DNA of 11,082 nt from Magnetococcales bacterium (GCA_015229045.1 JADGCJ010000045.1:1-11082); one strand, 5' to 3'; counted from the first letter of the stretch, positions 1 through 6,760 are shown. A program made the numbers and translations. Notes: a model not told the origin generated them from the sequence alone.

Positions 1-7
1 ACAGAGT

Positions 8-40
8 CCTGGTGGGGTTCGGGGCGAAGCCCTGACAAAG
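8..40. repeat. REP-like GC-rich hairpin element (candidate)
   Basis: Just beyond the 3' end of the SUMF1-fold gene lies a short GC-rich stretch with a compact hairpin, GGGC-GAA-GCCC, extended by a mismatch and a C:G pair. It follows a CCTGGTGGGG run. It lacks a T-tract on either strand, so it does not look like a classical intrinsic terminator. Such hairpins are often dispersed intergenic repeats in proteobacterial genomes, but only one copy is seen here, so repeat status is inference. Confidence 0.25.
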
Positions 41-54
41 GCTTTCATGTCCAG

Positions 55-945
55 TTAAAAAACCAGCTTTTGCAGGCCAGGGGGAGGCGATTTTTTTTCC
101 GGAGGGCGTTCCACGCTCACCAGACGCAACCCGACATCGGGGCGTTTGGCGGAAAAAAATTCAAACCCGCGATTGGTGCAACGCAGGCTGTTGGGCGTCG
201 ATTTCCAGCCGCCACCCCGCAACACCCGGTAGGGTTTGGTATTCTCCACCGAAGGGTTGTCGTGTCGATGGTTGGCATAGGCCTCTTTGTCGTAGGAGTC
301 CTGAACCCACTCCCAGACGTTGCCGCTCATGTCCCAGATGCCGAGGCGATTGGCATCCCGCGAACCTGTGCGCTGGGTGCCCTTGTTGCTGTTTTCCCTG
401 TACCAGGCCAGCCTGTCCGGATCGCCTCCCCCGGAGTAGCGCACACTCTGTCCGCCATTGCGGCAGGTGTACTCCCATTCGGCCTCGGTTGGCAGGCGAA
501 ATCGCAGCCGATCCACATAGAGTTGGTTGAGCTTGTCGACGAACCCTTCAATGTCATCCCAGGCGACCTGTTCCACCGGGTATTCGTCGCCATTGTGAAA
601 ATGGGCCGGATTGTTGCGCATGATCTGTCGCCACTGTCCCTGGGTGATCTCATGGCGGGCGATCCAGAAGCCGGTGAGACACACTTCATGGACAGGTCCT
701 TCGTCGACCTCACGCCCCTCGGTTTCCGGATGACTGCCCATTTTGAAGCAGCCGGGTGGAATCCAGGCAAAAGCGATGCCGCTGACCGGCTCCAGCCACT
801 CCTGACCAGGGGTGACCTTCGTGGCCGGCTGGCGTCCGGCGGCACCCGTGTCGATGGCCTCCCACTCGTTGATGAGGAATGCCGACGCGGCCACAGGCAG
901 CAAAAGGATCAGCAGAAAGAGCGACAGGGGTTGAAGGCGCGCCAT
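55..945 (-). CDS. Exported SUMF1/FGE-fold protein (EgtB/PvdO family), catalytic cysteines absent
   Basis: This 296-residue protein has an N-terminal signal peptide: MARLQPL, a long Leu-rich core, and a likely cut after VAASA near residue 22. A single FGE-sulfatase (SUMF1-type) domain covers about residues 55-277. Hallmarks are IPPGCFKMGS (62-71), HEITQGQW (98-105), RLPTEAEWEY (150-159), GNVWEW (208-213) and RGGGW (243-247). In true formylglycine-generating enzymes two active-site cysteines follow the GGS motif. Here that stretch is GGGWKSTPNSLRC, and the only cysteine, C256, appears to align with a later non-catalytic one. Sulfatase activation is therefore unlikely; a binding or structural role, or a divergent PvdO/EgtB-like activity, is possible. 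ATG at 945 overlaps the TGA of the upstream caspase-like gene (TGATG), with GGGAG seven bases upstream; a GTG lies one codon earlier. The coupling suggests both proteins are made together and work outside the cytoplasm. Confidence 0.88.
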   Translation of the reverse strand: MARLQPLSLFLLILLLPVAASAFLINEWEAIDTGAAGRQPATKVTPGQEWLEPVSGIAFAWIPPGCFKMGSHPETEGREVDEGPVHEVCLTGFWIARHEITQGQWRQIMRNNPAHFHNGDEYPVEQVAWDDIEGFVDKLNQLYVDRLRFRLPTEAEWEYTCRNGGQSVRYSGGGDPDRLAWYRENSNKGTQRTGSRDANRLGIWDMSGNVWEWVQDSYDKEAYANHRHDNPSVENTKPYRVLRGGGWKSTPNSLRCTNRGFEFFSAKRPDVGLRLVSVERPPEKKSPPPGLQKLVF

Positions 946-2642
946 CACTTTTCTCCCCCGGCGCGGACCAGGCGAATTCTCGCAGGGGTGGAAAGATAGG
1001 GGTAGGTGTCCGGGTAGTTGAGGCGAATTTGCTCCTGGGTGTAGTTGAAGGCTTCGGTCAGGTCGATCCAGCCATTGCGGCCACTGCCTCTGCCGGTGCT
1101 TTCGTCGCCGACGTCCGCCTCACCGAGCATCCCCTTCAACAGGTAGTAGGTAAAGGCGCGTTGCCGTCCCGGACCATAGATGTCGGCATCGCCGGTGGCT
1201 GCGGCCACTCCCCAGGCTTTTTGGCTGGCAAAGAGCTGCGTTGAGGGTTGTGGTCCAGCGAAGGGTTGGCGGACGGCGCAGACCTCCGAACCATTGAAAC
1301 AGGTGTCAATCAGGAGTGCAATCTCCTGATTGGGAAGCTTCTCCAGGGTCTCTTTCAGTGTCATGAGCGAGATGGCGTTATCGGCATCGATCCCTTCCCC
1401 GGTTGTCTCGACAGGAACCAGGAAGGCGTCGGTCACCTGGGTTTGATCGGCATTGTAGCCGGGAGCGCCATGGCCGGAATAGTAAAACACCAGCATGGCA
1501 TTCGGGTTGAGGCGTCCTTGCTGTACCAGCCAGTCGAGGTCGTTGCGCAGCTTGGGCAATGTTGCCTCTTCGTTGATTCTTACGCGAACATGTTCATCGT
1601 CGTCGATGAGCTGGCCGCGTCTGGTCAGCAGGGTGCGCATGTTATTGGCGTCCCGGTCGGCAAAATGGCGTCCGCGCACCTTTTTGTATTGGCTGATACC
1701 GACGAACACGCCATAGGCATCGACACGTTTTTGCCATTTTTCCAGGGGTGGCTGGGCGGCGATGAACTCATCGAGGACATGGCGTTGATCGTCGACATCG
1801 CCTTTTTTGGCCCATGCCTCGTGGGGGAGGGCGATGGAAAAGGGCACCTCCGCGTCGGGATCCAGCTCTGCCGTCACCAGGCGATCCTTGGCTTCCACGA
1901 AGGCGGGTTCGCCGGGGTACTCCTTGACCACCTGGCTGACCATCTTGCGTACCGCTTCGAGTCCCTCGCCCCGGCGAAATTTTCGCCACGAGGTCTCGAC
2001 GACATAGCGCACGGCCTGATCCCGCCAGGTCTGTGCCCGCACACCCTCCAGGTGCGCCCGGTAGAGCCAGTCATAGGCCTCCATGTAGCGTCCCATGCGA
2101 AACAGGGAGTACACCTTGGTGTGGGCCAGGGAGAGGTTGTTCTTGTTGCGTTCCAGACCCTTGAAGGCTTCGATGTGGGCACTCTCATCGTCCCCCAGAT
2201 CAAAGTAGACCCAGGCCAGATTGGCATGGGTTTTTACATGGTCGGGAAATTTTTCATGGGTTTTTTTCCAGGTATCGCGGGCCTCCTCGCGGCGATTGCT
2301 TAAATAATAGCCAAGCCCGAGATTGTATCCTACAGCCAGATCGGTCGGGCATTCGGCATAGGCGCGTTCCAGCCCCTGCAACCCTTTTTCCGGTTGATTG
2401 GTAAACAGGTCGATGCTTTTGGAGGCCAACTCCCGGGCGACAGGACACGAGGAGAGGTCGGCGGCCACGCCGCGCCCACCTGTCTCCGGAAGGCAGACCA
2501 GCATCACGACTGCAGCCCACAGCGGCAACCGGGCACTCCGCGCCAGCAACCCGGCTGACTTTGGCAGCGACCGGGCACTCCGCGTCGACAACCCGATCAA
2601 CCTCGATGGCAGACGGGCGTCTGGTATGTGCAGCCGGGGCAT
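945..2642 (-). CDS. Exported caspase-family (peptidase C14, metacaspase-like) protein with TPR-like N-terminal half
   Basis: Numbering is from the ATG at 2642 (565 residues). Residues 39-51 (LPLWAAVVMLVCL) form a hydrophobic segment, with a likely signal cleavage near residue 62. About 75-260 is alpha-helical with TPR-like repeats (for example NLGLGYYLSNRREEA and NLAWVYFDLGDDESA). The caspase-like p20 domain runs from about 310 to 480: YGVFVGISQY opens the fold, YYSGHG holds catalytic His391, and IDTCFNG holds the nucleophile Cys448 with Asp446. Bacterial C14 proteins usually cleave after basic residues; substrates here are unknown. The start is uncertain. A GTG at 2663 overlaps fba by 11 bases, whereas ATG 2642 lies 10 bases past the fba stop; neither has a clear Shine-Dalgarno. 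The N-terminus before the hydrophobic segment carries a 14-residue tandem duplication. The 3' end overlaps the SUMF1-fold gene by one base. Confidence 0.87.
   Translation of the reverse strand: MPRLHIPDARLPSRLIGLSTRSARSLPKSAGLLARSARLPLWAAVVMLVCLPETGGRGVAADLSSCPVARELASKSIDLFTNQPEKGLQGLERAYAECPTDLAVGYNLGLGYYLSNRREEARDTWKKTHEKFPDHVKTHANLAWVYFDLGDDESAHIEAFKGLERNKNNLSLAHTKVYSLFRMGRYMEAYDWLYRAHLEGVRAQTWRDQAVRYVVETSWRKFRRGEGLEAVRKMVSQVVKEYPGEPAFVEAKDRLVTAELDPDAEVPFSIALPHEAWAKKGDVDDQRHVLDEFIAAQPPLEKWQKRVDAYGVFVGISQYKKVRGRHFADRDANNMRTLLTRRGQLIDDDEHVRVRINEEATLPKLRNDLDWLVQQGRLNPNAMLVFYYSGHGAPGYNADQTQVTDAFLVPVETTGEGIDADNAISLMTLKETLEKLPNQEIALLIDTCFNGSEVCAVRQPFAGPQPSTQLFASQKAWGVAAATGDADIYGPGRQRAFTYYLLKGMLGEADVGDESTGRGSGRNGWIDLTEAFNYTQEQIRLNYPDTYPYLSTPARIRLVRAGGEK
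2525..2608. repeat. 42-bp in-frame tandem duplication at caspase-gene 5' end
   Basis: Two adjacent imperfect copies with a period of 42 bp (14 codons) share the block CCGGGCACTCCGCG at 2529 and 2571, followed by related AACCCG segments. In the protein they give LSTRSARSLPKSAG and LLARSARLPLW, sharing RSAR at the same offset. Further decay appears at about 2609-2625. The repeat sits before or at the signal-peptide core and makes the true start hard to judge. Confidence 0.6.
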
Positions 2643-2652
2643 TGTGCGGCAA

Positions 2653-3720
2653 TCAGGCGACACGTGGATTCAGGGTACCGGCGGCGTAGCGTTCCGCCAT
2701 CCTTTCCAGAGAGATGGCTTTGATGCTGGACCCCCATCCCGCCGAACCAAAGGCCTCGTAACGGGATTTGCACACGGCATAGGCGGCATCCTCGGCGGGA
2801 CGCATGTACTTGCGGGGGTCAAACTCCAGAGGGTGGCTGGCAAGGTGTTTCCGGATGGCGCCGGTCATGGCCAGACGGAGGTCGGTATCGATGTTGACCT
2901 TGCGCACACCGTATTTGATGCCGACGATGATCTCTTCGATCGGTGTGCCGTAGGTTTCGGGGATGGCGCCGCCGGATTCGTTGATGATGGCGACCAGATC
3001 CTGGGTGACGGACGAACCGCCATGAATGACCAGGTGGGTATTGGGTACCCGGGCGGCGATATCCTTGATGCGGCTGATGGGCAACTGATCGTTGGTGGGT
3101 TTGGCGCTGAACTTGTAGGCCCCGTGCGAGGTACCGATGGCAATGGCCAGGGCATCGACACGGGTGGCCTTCACGAATGCCGCCGCCTCTTCCGGATCGG
3201 TCAACACGGTCTCCGGTTTTGTTGATTTTCCGGCTTTGTCGATGCCATGGTTCTGGTTGACCACGCCATCCTGCAGCGGACCCATGACGCCCAACTCCCC
3301 TTCGACCGAAATGCCGATGGCATGGGCAAACTCCACCACTTTCCGCGTCACCTCCACGTTATAGTCATACGAGGAGGGGGTCTTGCCGTCTTCGAGGAGG
3401 GAGCCGTCCATCATGACGCTGGAAAAGCCGCTCCGGATGGCCGCCTGGCAGACCGCCGGAGTCTGGCCGTGGTCCTGGTGTACCGCGATCGGCAGGTGGG
3501 GATAGAGTTCCAGGGCAGCCAGTATCTGATGGCGCAGGAACCCTTCGCCGGCGTACATGCGTGCCACGGTCGTTCCCTGCAGGATCACCGGGCTGTCCGT
3601 ATCGTTCGCCGCCCGCATGATGGCGCGTGCCTGTTCCATTGTGTTGACATTGAAGGCCGGGAGTCCGTAATCGTGCTCCGCTGCATGGTCCAACAGTTGC
3701 CGCATCGATACCAGTGGCAT
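2653..3720 (-). CDS. fba: Class II fructose-1,6-bisphosphate aldolase (Calvin-cycle-type subfamily)
   Basis: This 355-residue cytoplasmic, zinc-dependent aldolase reversibly condenses dihydroxyacetone phosphate and glyceraldehyde 3-phosphate to fructose 1,6-bisphosphate, in glycolysis/gluconeogenesis and, in autotrophs, the Calvin cycle. Visible signatures are [13 protein letters not shown] (21-33), HQDHG (81-85, catalytic Asp83 and zinc ligand His84), [10 protein letters not shown] (98-107), GELG (141-144), [10 protein letters not shown] (195-204, zinc ligand His199), IHGGSS (232-237, zinc ligand His233 and phosphate-binding loop) and [14 protein letters not shown] (275-288). Length and motif order match the longer subfamily labelled Calvin-cycle type; no other Calvin genes are visible, so autotrophy cannot be concluded. 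ATG 3720 has an excellent AAGGAGG six bases upstream (3727-3733). It is the first gene of the unit that continues into the caspase-like and SUMF1-fold genes. Confidence 0.97.
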   Translation of the reverse strand: MPLVSMRQLLDHAAEHDYGLPAFNVNTMEQARAIMRAANDTDSPVILQGTTVARMYAGEGFLRHQILAALELYPHLPIAVHQDHGQTPAVCQAAIRSGFSSVMMDGSLLEDGKTPSSYDYNVEVTRKVVEFAHAIGISVEGELGVMGPLQDGVVNQNHGIDKAGKSTKPETVLTDPEEAAAFVKATRVDALAIAIGTSHGAYKFSAKPTNDQLPISRIKDIAARVPNTHLVIHGGSSVTQDLVAIINESGGAIPETYGTPIEEIIVGIKYGVRKVNIDTDLRLAMTGAIRKHLASHPLEFDPRKYMRPAEDAAYAVCKSRYEAFGSAGWGSSIKAISLERMAERYAAGTLNPRVA

Positions 3721-3779
3721 GGATCCCCTCCTTGAGAGTTGGTGTGCACATGATGGGTCGACGACGCCATGTCTCGAAA

Positions 3780-3812
3780 GCGGCGATTATAAAGAACGCC
3801 GCCCCATATCAA
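3780..3812 (-). promoter_or_regulatory. Probable fba promoter with inverted repeat spanning the -10
   Basis: Reading the minus strand, a consensus TATAAT (3786-3791) lies about 66 bases upstream of the fba ATG. A TTGATA at 3807-3812 could be the -35, with a short 15-base spacer; shifting to TGTTGA gives 17. The -10 sits in the loop of a perfect 6-bp inverted repeat, GCGGCG (3780-3785) and CGCCGC (3797-3802). This could be an operator or an mRNA 5' hairpin. The motif match is seen; promoter activity is inferred. Confidence 0.5.
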
Positions 3813-3928
3813 CAGGAGAAACATGCCGAAGGTGCAAAAAGTCGAACAACCTGCCAGGGTTGTCGCACCGTATCATTCCAATTCCAGATCAGGATGGATG
3901 CGAGGCGACAACGCGTGAGCGACGAGAC

Positions 3929-5329
3929 CTAAACCCGGTACGCAGAGGAAACCATGGTGCTGAAGGAGGCACATTTTTTTCCGCTGCGGACCAGATTGGG
4001 TGAACAGGGCGCGGCTGAACCGCTGGCAATGTTGGCGGGGCCATCCCAGGCCAGGTCCGCACAAACCACGCGAATGGTGCCATCCTTCCGGCGCAGGGCC
4101 AGGGAGAGGGTGACGCACATGCGGGCATCCGGCAGTGACAGGTAGGAGTCTGTCACTTGCACCTCGCCGGGGCGGGCCATGGCACGGCGAAAATATTGGC
4201 GTCGTGACCAGTCGGCGCCGTGGACTCCGGCCATGGCGTGGTATTTTTCCGCCTGGATGGTTGTCACGGTATCCGTGGTCATGTTCTCGCCGATTTGGTG
4301 GCCCAACCCATTCAGGAAGTAGCAGCGAATCACCCCCGGCATGTTGAGAAAGCGTGTGCAACCGGCAATGAGGGCGGCATCGTCGTCGCTGTGCTGCAGG
4401 TTTTCCAAAAAAGGTTCCAGGAACCAGGAGAGGTCTTGCATTTGCCGTTTGCCATCCGTGGTTGCCGTGTCGCGGAACTCCCGGGCCAGAAAGTCGACCC
4501 GTTTTTCGCCGGCCCCTTCCAGGGCATCCAGGTCGCACTCCGGGGTGGAAAAAAAGTAGCCTTGCACCAGGTCGGCATCGGCGTCGATGGCGATCATGGC
4601 TTCCTCACGGGTTTCGATTCCTTCGATCAGGGCCAGACAGCCGGCCTCGTGGATCAGCGAGACGAGTCTGGGCAACATGCGCCGCGCCTTCTGATTGTGA
4701 ACCGAGTTGACGATGATGGCGCGATCCAGTTTGACAATCTCGGGTTGCAAACGCCAAATCCGATCAAAATTGGATTGCCCGGCGCCAAAATCATCCAGGG
4801 CGATCAGACAACCTGCCTTGCGGTAGTGGGAGATGGTCTCCAGCAGCAACTCTTCGTCATCAATCTCCTTCTCCAGGATCTCGATCACGAGACGGTGGCA
4901 GGGAATGTCCAATCGGTTCAGCAGGGAGGTGATCACAAAGGCCCCCGGTCCACGTCCTTGCATGACCATGCGCGGATTCAGGTTGAGGAACAGCCAGCCT
5001 TGCGTCGGTGCAAAAATGTAAAAATTGAGGATGTGCAGCATTTGGCAAAGCCGATCCAACTCGACCAGCCTCTCCGCACTTTCCGAATGGTCAAACAGCT
5101 CTTTGGGACTGACTTTGCGTGCATTGTCCGCAAGGACCGCGCGAACGAGTCCCTCAAAACCGACCGGCTTCTGGTGAGACAGGCTGAAAATGGGCTGAAA
5201 GGCGCTCCTCAGCCTGAATGGCCCAAAATCGCTGATGCTCCAGGAGCCATCGGACTGAAAGTGGGTCGACAAAAAATCGTCCAATTCCGAACCATCCAGC
5301 ATGGGTGTCAACCGCTCCCGCTCCACCAT
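3929..5329 (-). CDS. Soluble EAL-domain c-di-GMP phosphodiesterase with C-terminal Cache/PDC-like sensor region
   Basis: This 466-residue protein has no membrane segment. The EAL domain spans about 38-275 and keeps the residues expected of an active c-di-GMP phosphodiesterase: Glu59 in FEGLVRA, Asn116 in LFLNLNP, Glu150 in VIEILE, Asp179-Asp180 in LDDFGAGQSNF, Lys200 in VKLD, Glu236 in IEGIET and Gln256 in VQGYFF. Hydrolysis of c-di-GMP to pGpG is therefore likely. After a linker, about 300-428 resembles a Cache/PDC-type ligand-binding fold (FLNGLGHQIGEN, ADWSRRQYFRRA, PGEVQVTDSYLS, CVTLSLALRRKDG, VVCADLAWDG). That assignment is inference, and a cytoplasmic placement is unusual for such domains. 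The last ~38 residues are Ser/Ala-rich with no recognised motif. The frame is open upstream to 5452, but ATG 5329 has AAGGAAG six bases away (5336-5342) and removes a Lys-rich, unconserved-looking stretch. The gene is divergent from the hemerythrin gene. Confidence 0.92.
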   Translation of the reverse strand: MVERERLTPMLDGSELDDFLSTHFQSDGSWSISDFGPFRLRSAFQPIFSLSHQKPVGFEGLVRAVLADNARKVSPKELFDHSESAERLVELDRLCQMLHILNFYIFAPTQGWLFLNLNPRMVMQGRGPGAFVITSLLNRLDIPCHRLVIEILEKEIDDEELLLETISHYRKAGCLIALDDFGAGQSNFDRIWRLQPEIVKLDRAIIVNSVHNQKARRMLPRLVSLIHEAGCLALIEGIETREEAMIAIDADADLVQGYFFSTPECDLDALEGAGEKRVDFLAREFRDTATTDGKRQMQDLSWFLEPFLENLQHSDDDAALIAGCTRFLNMPGVIRCYFLNGLGHQIGENMTTDTVTTIQAEKYHAMAGVHGADWSRRQYFRRAMARPGEVQVTDSYLSLPDARMCVTLSLALRRKDGTIRVVCADLAWDGPANIASGSAAPCSPNLVRSGKKCASFSTMVSSAYRV

Positions 5330-5335
5330 GATCTT

Positions 5336-5342
5336 CTTCCTT
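5336..5342 (-). promoter_or_regulatory. Ribosome binding site that sets the EAL gene start
   Basis: AAGGAAG on the minus strand lies six bases before ATG 5329. It is the best site in the 5' part of this frame and supports this start over a codon at 5452. Confidence 0.6.
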
Positions 5343-5466
5343 CTTTTTTGTAACGTCTTGATCAGCGTCTTGTTCTTATCGATTGTCTTTTTCTTTTCTA
5401 CAGGTAGGCAGATGGACACCCTTCCTGTCAGGTGATTTCCTCCCGCATTCACAGATCATGCCAAAC

Positions 5467-5503
5467 AACTTATTTATTGTCTTTCATGACGTTATGATAA
5501 GTT
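5467..5503. promoter_or_regulatory. Nested inverted repeat, candidate operator
   Basis: AACTTAT (5467-5473) and ATAAGTT (5497-5503) form a perfect 7-bp inverted repeat. Within the intervening bases TCATGACGTTATGA (5484-5497) is itself a near-palindrome centred on ACGT, with arms TCAT/ATGA. The position between divergent genes suits a regulator binding site. No regulator family is recognised from the sequence. Confidence 0.3.
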
Positions 5504-5590
5504 TTTGCCAGACATGAACCCTCCTGATGTCCAAGAGACGGGCAGGAGTGTATAAATAACAGGCAATTGCTTTGGAAGGAAAAAGAGAAA

Positions 5591-5695
5591 ATGAAAAAAG
5601 TCAATGAACAGTTTGGGTTTCCTCAGCGTGGGGAGCCGAGGTATAGTCGATCGGGGCCGTCGGTGGGGGAGGGGGGCGCAAGCCAACCTGAGTGA
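5591..5695 (+). CDS. Possible small protein or leader peptide, 34 residues
   Basis: A short frame starts with ATG at 5591, preceded by purine-rich GGAAGGAAAAAGAGAAA, in which AAGGA is about ten bases away and GAG nearer. It begins MKKVNEQFGFPQRGEPRY and continues Ser/Gly/Glu-rich to a TGA at 5693-5695, 23 bases before the hemerythrin ATG. It follows the AT-rich box at 5551-5559, so it would be the first frame on a hemerythrin transcript. It has no signal peptide, membrane segment or recognised domain. It may be a real small protein, a leader that couples translation, or chance. Only the ribosome-binding context and position support it. Confidence 0.3.
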   Translation: MKKVNEQFGFPQRGEPRYSRSGPSVGEGGASQPE

Positions 5696-5703
5696 ACCGT
5701 TCA

Positions 5704-5709
5704 AGGGAG
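5704..5709 (+). promoter_or_regulatory. Ribosome binding site that sets the hemerythrin start
   Basis: AGGGAG lies nine bases before ATG 5719. The in-frame ATG at 5710 abuts it and GTG 5692 precedes it, so 5719 is the best-supported start. Confidence 0.6.
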
Positions 5710-5718
5710 ATGTCGCAC

Positions 5719-6747
5719 ATGGCCACTGATTCAACCTCGACCTCGAAGGATGGATTTCTGAGAGTGTTTTCCCTGGAGGATTTTCGCCAGACCATGTATG
5801 CCCGCCTGCGCGATGTCGGCATTCCCGCTTTGCACGGTCAGCACGTGGGGTTGGTGGAGATCATGGTCTCCCTTTATGGGGAGGTCAAAAAACTCCAGAA
5901 AGCCGCCCCCGGCAAGGAGGATCTCGTCACCCTCCGCCGTGCCATAGACGAACTGAAAAGCTACGCGACCAGGCACTTTCAGGAAGAGGAAGCCTACATG
6001 AAAAACATGGAGTTTCCTGCTGTGCATTCGCATATCGCCGCGCACCAGGCCTTTGTGGGCGGGCTGCTGGAGGTGGAAAATCGCATCTGGAAGGAGTCCG
6101 TCTCCTATGTGATCGACCTGCTGCATCTGATCGTGGGCTGGCTGTTCGAGCATATCAACCAAATGGACATGGTCTATGCCCGTTTTTCACGCGGGGAGAA
6201 GGTGACGGTACCGCCCCTGGCCAGGAGCGCCCCTGTGGCACTGCCCGCCCAGCCCAAGGCCCCCGATGGCAAAACACCCGATGGCAGGAAAAGTGCTTCC
6301 CAGGCGGAGTTCAGGGACTCCTTGCGGCGCCGTTTGCGCATGACGGGCATCGCCCCCATCGACAAGGAACACCAGCAACTCCTGGAGCGCATCATCGATC
6401 TGAATCTGCTGGTCGAAGAGTTGTCTTTGCGCAAGCCGACAGCCAAGGATTGGCAGGTGATCGACCGGGCCATCCATTTTCTCCACAACTACGGGCGCGA
6501 CCACTTCAGAGGCGAGGAGGCCTGGATGCGCAATGTCGGTTACCCCGGACTGGCTGTCCATGCCGACGAACACAAGCGATTGTTGACCCGGTTACAGGAT
6601 CTGGCAGCCAAACTGGCCAAGGATCGCCAGGTCTTGTACATCGTCGATATGAATTTTTTCCTGGTGGAGTGGCTGCTGACCCACACCGTCCGCTCCGATT
6701 TTCTTTACGTGGAGTTTGCCAAAAGCAGGAACATATCCAAGACCTGA
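5719..6747 (+). CDS. Bacteriohemerythrin with two complete diiron domains
   Basis: This 342-residue cytoplasmic protein has two hemerythrin four-helix domains, about 30-157 and 208-335. They are joined by a Pro/Ala/Lys-rich linker (about 160-200). Each domain keeps the five-His, one-Glu, one-Asp set expected for an oxygen-binding non-heme diiron centre. Domain 1 has His42, His86/Glu90 (HFQEE), His105 and His109 (HIAAH), and His145/Asp150 (WLFEHINQMD). Domain 2 has His218 (IDKEH), His262/Glu266 (HFRGE), His281 and His285 (HADEH), and His322/Asp327 (THTVRSD). Family roles include oxygen sensing, storage or delivery, and iron or redox protection. The usual single-domain bacterial form is about 130-150 residues, so this is a tandem fusion. 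It has no output domain, so any signalling would need a partner; the divergent EAL gene is a candidate by position only. It ends 13 bases from the convergent nfo stop, with no terminator hairpin seen. Confidence 0.95.
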   Translation: MATDSTSTSKDGFLRVFSLEDFRQTMYARLRDVGIPALHGQHVGLVEIMVSLYGEVKKLQKAAPGKEDLVTLRRAIDELKSYATRHFQEEEAYMKNMEFPAVHSHIAAHQAFVGGLLEVENRIWKESVSYVIDLLHLIVGWLFEHINQMDMVYARFSRGEKVTVPPLARSAPVALPAQPKAPDGKTPDGRKSASQAEFRDSLRRRLRMTGIAPIDKEHQQLLERIIDLNLLVEELSLRKPTAKDWQVIDRAIHFLHNYGRDHFRGEEAWMRNVGYPGLAVHADEHKRLLTRLQDLAAKLAKDRQVLYIVDMNFFLVEWLLTHTVRSDFLYVEFAKSRNISKT

Positions 6748-6760
6748 TTGGCGGTGTGCG

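Larger units (their letters stand above)
5330..5718. promoter_or_regulatory. Divergent control region between the EAL and hemerythrin genes
   Basis: This 389-bp stretch separates two head-to-head genes and is more AT-rich than its neighbours over about 5380-5590. It holds a palindromic element (5467-5503), an AT-rich TATAAATAA box (5551-5559) that could be a plus-strand -10 without a good -35, and a possible 34-codon ORF (5591-5695). No convincing -35/-10 pair was found for the minus-strand EAL gene, though AT-rich sequence at 5469-5500 is the likeliest place. Shared regulation of the two genes is inferred from arrangement only. Confidence 0.5.

Noticed and set aside
70..2303. Plus-strand open frames antisense to the SUMF1-fold and caspase-like genes
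   Set aside because: Same shadow effect; no ribosome binding site or domain supports them, while the minus-strand frames carry clear family motifs.
4220..5353. Long plus-strand open frame antisense to the EAL gene
   Set aside because: It is a shadow created by high GC and codon bias of the minus-strand gene, which has complete catalytic motifs; the antisense translation has no recognisable domain.
5330..5452. N-terminal 41-residue extension of the EAL protein
   Set aside because: Lys-rich, unlike a domain or signal peptide, and a better ribosome binding site directs the start at 5329.
5452..5468. Sigma-54 promoter (TGGCAT...) upstream of the EAL gene on the minus strand
   Set aside because: TTGGCATGATCTGTGA matches the -24 half but lacks the -12 TTGC element at the right spacing.
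6748..6760. Bidirectional terminator between the convergent hemerythrin and nfo genes
   Set aside because: Only 13 bases separate the stops and no stem with a T-tract is visible there or in the adjoining coding ends.
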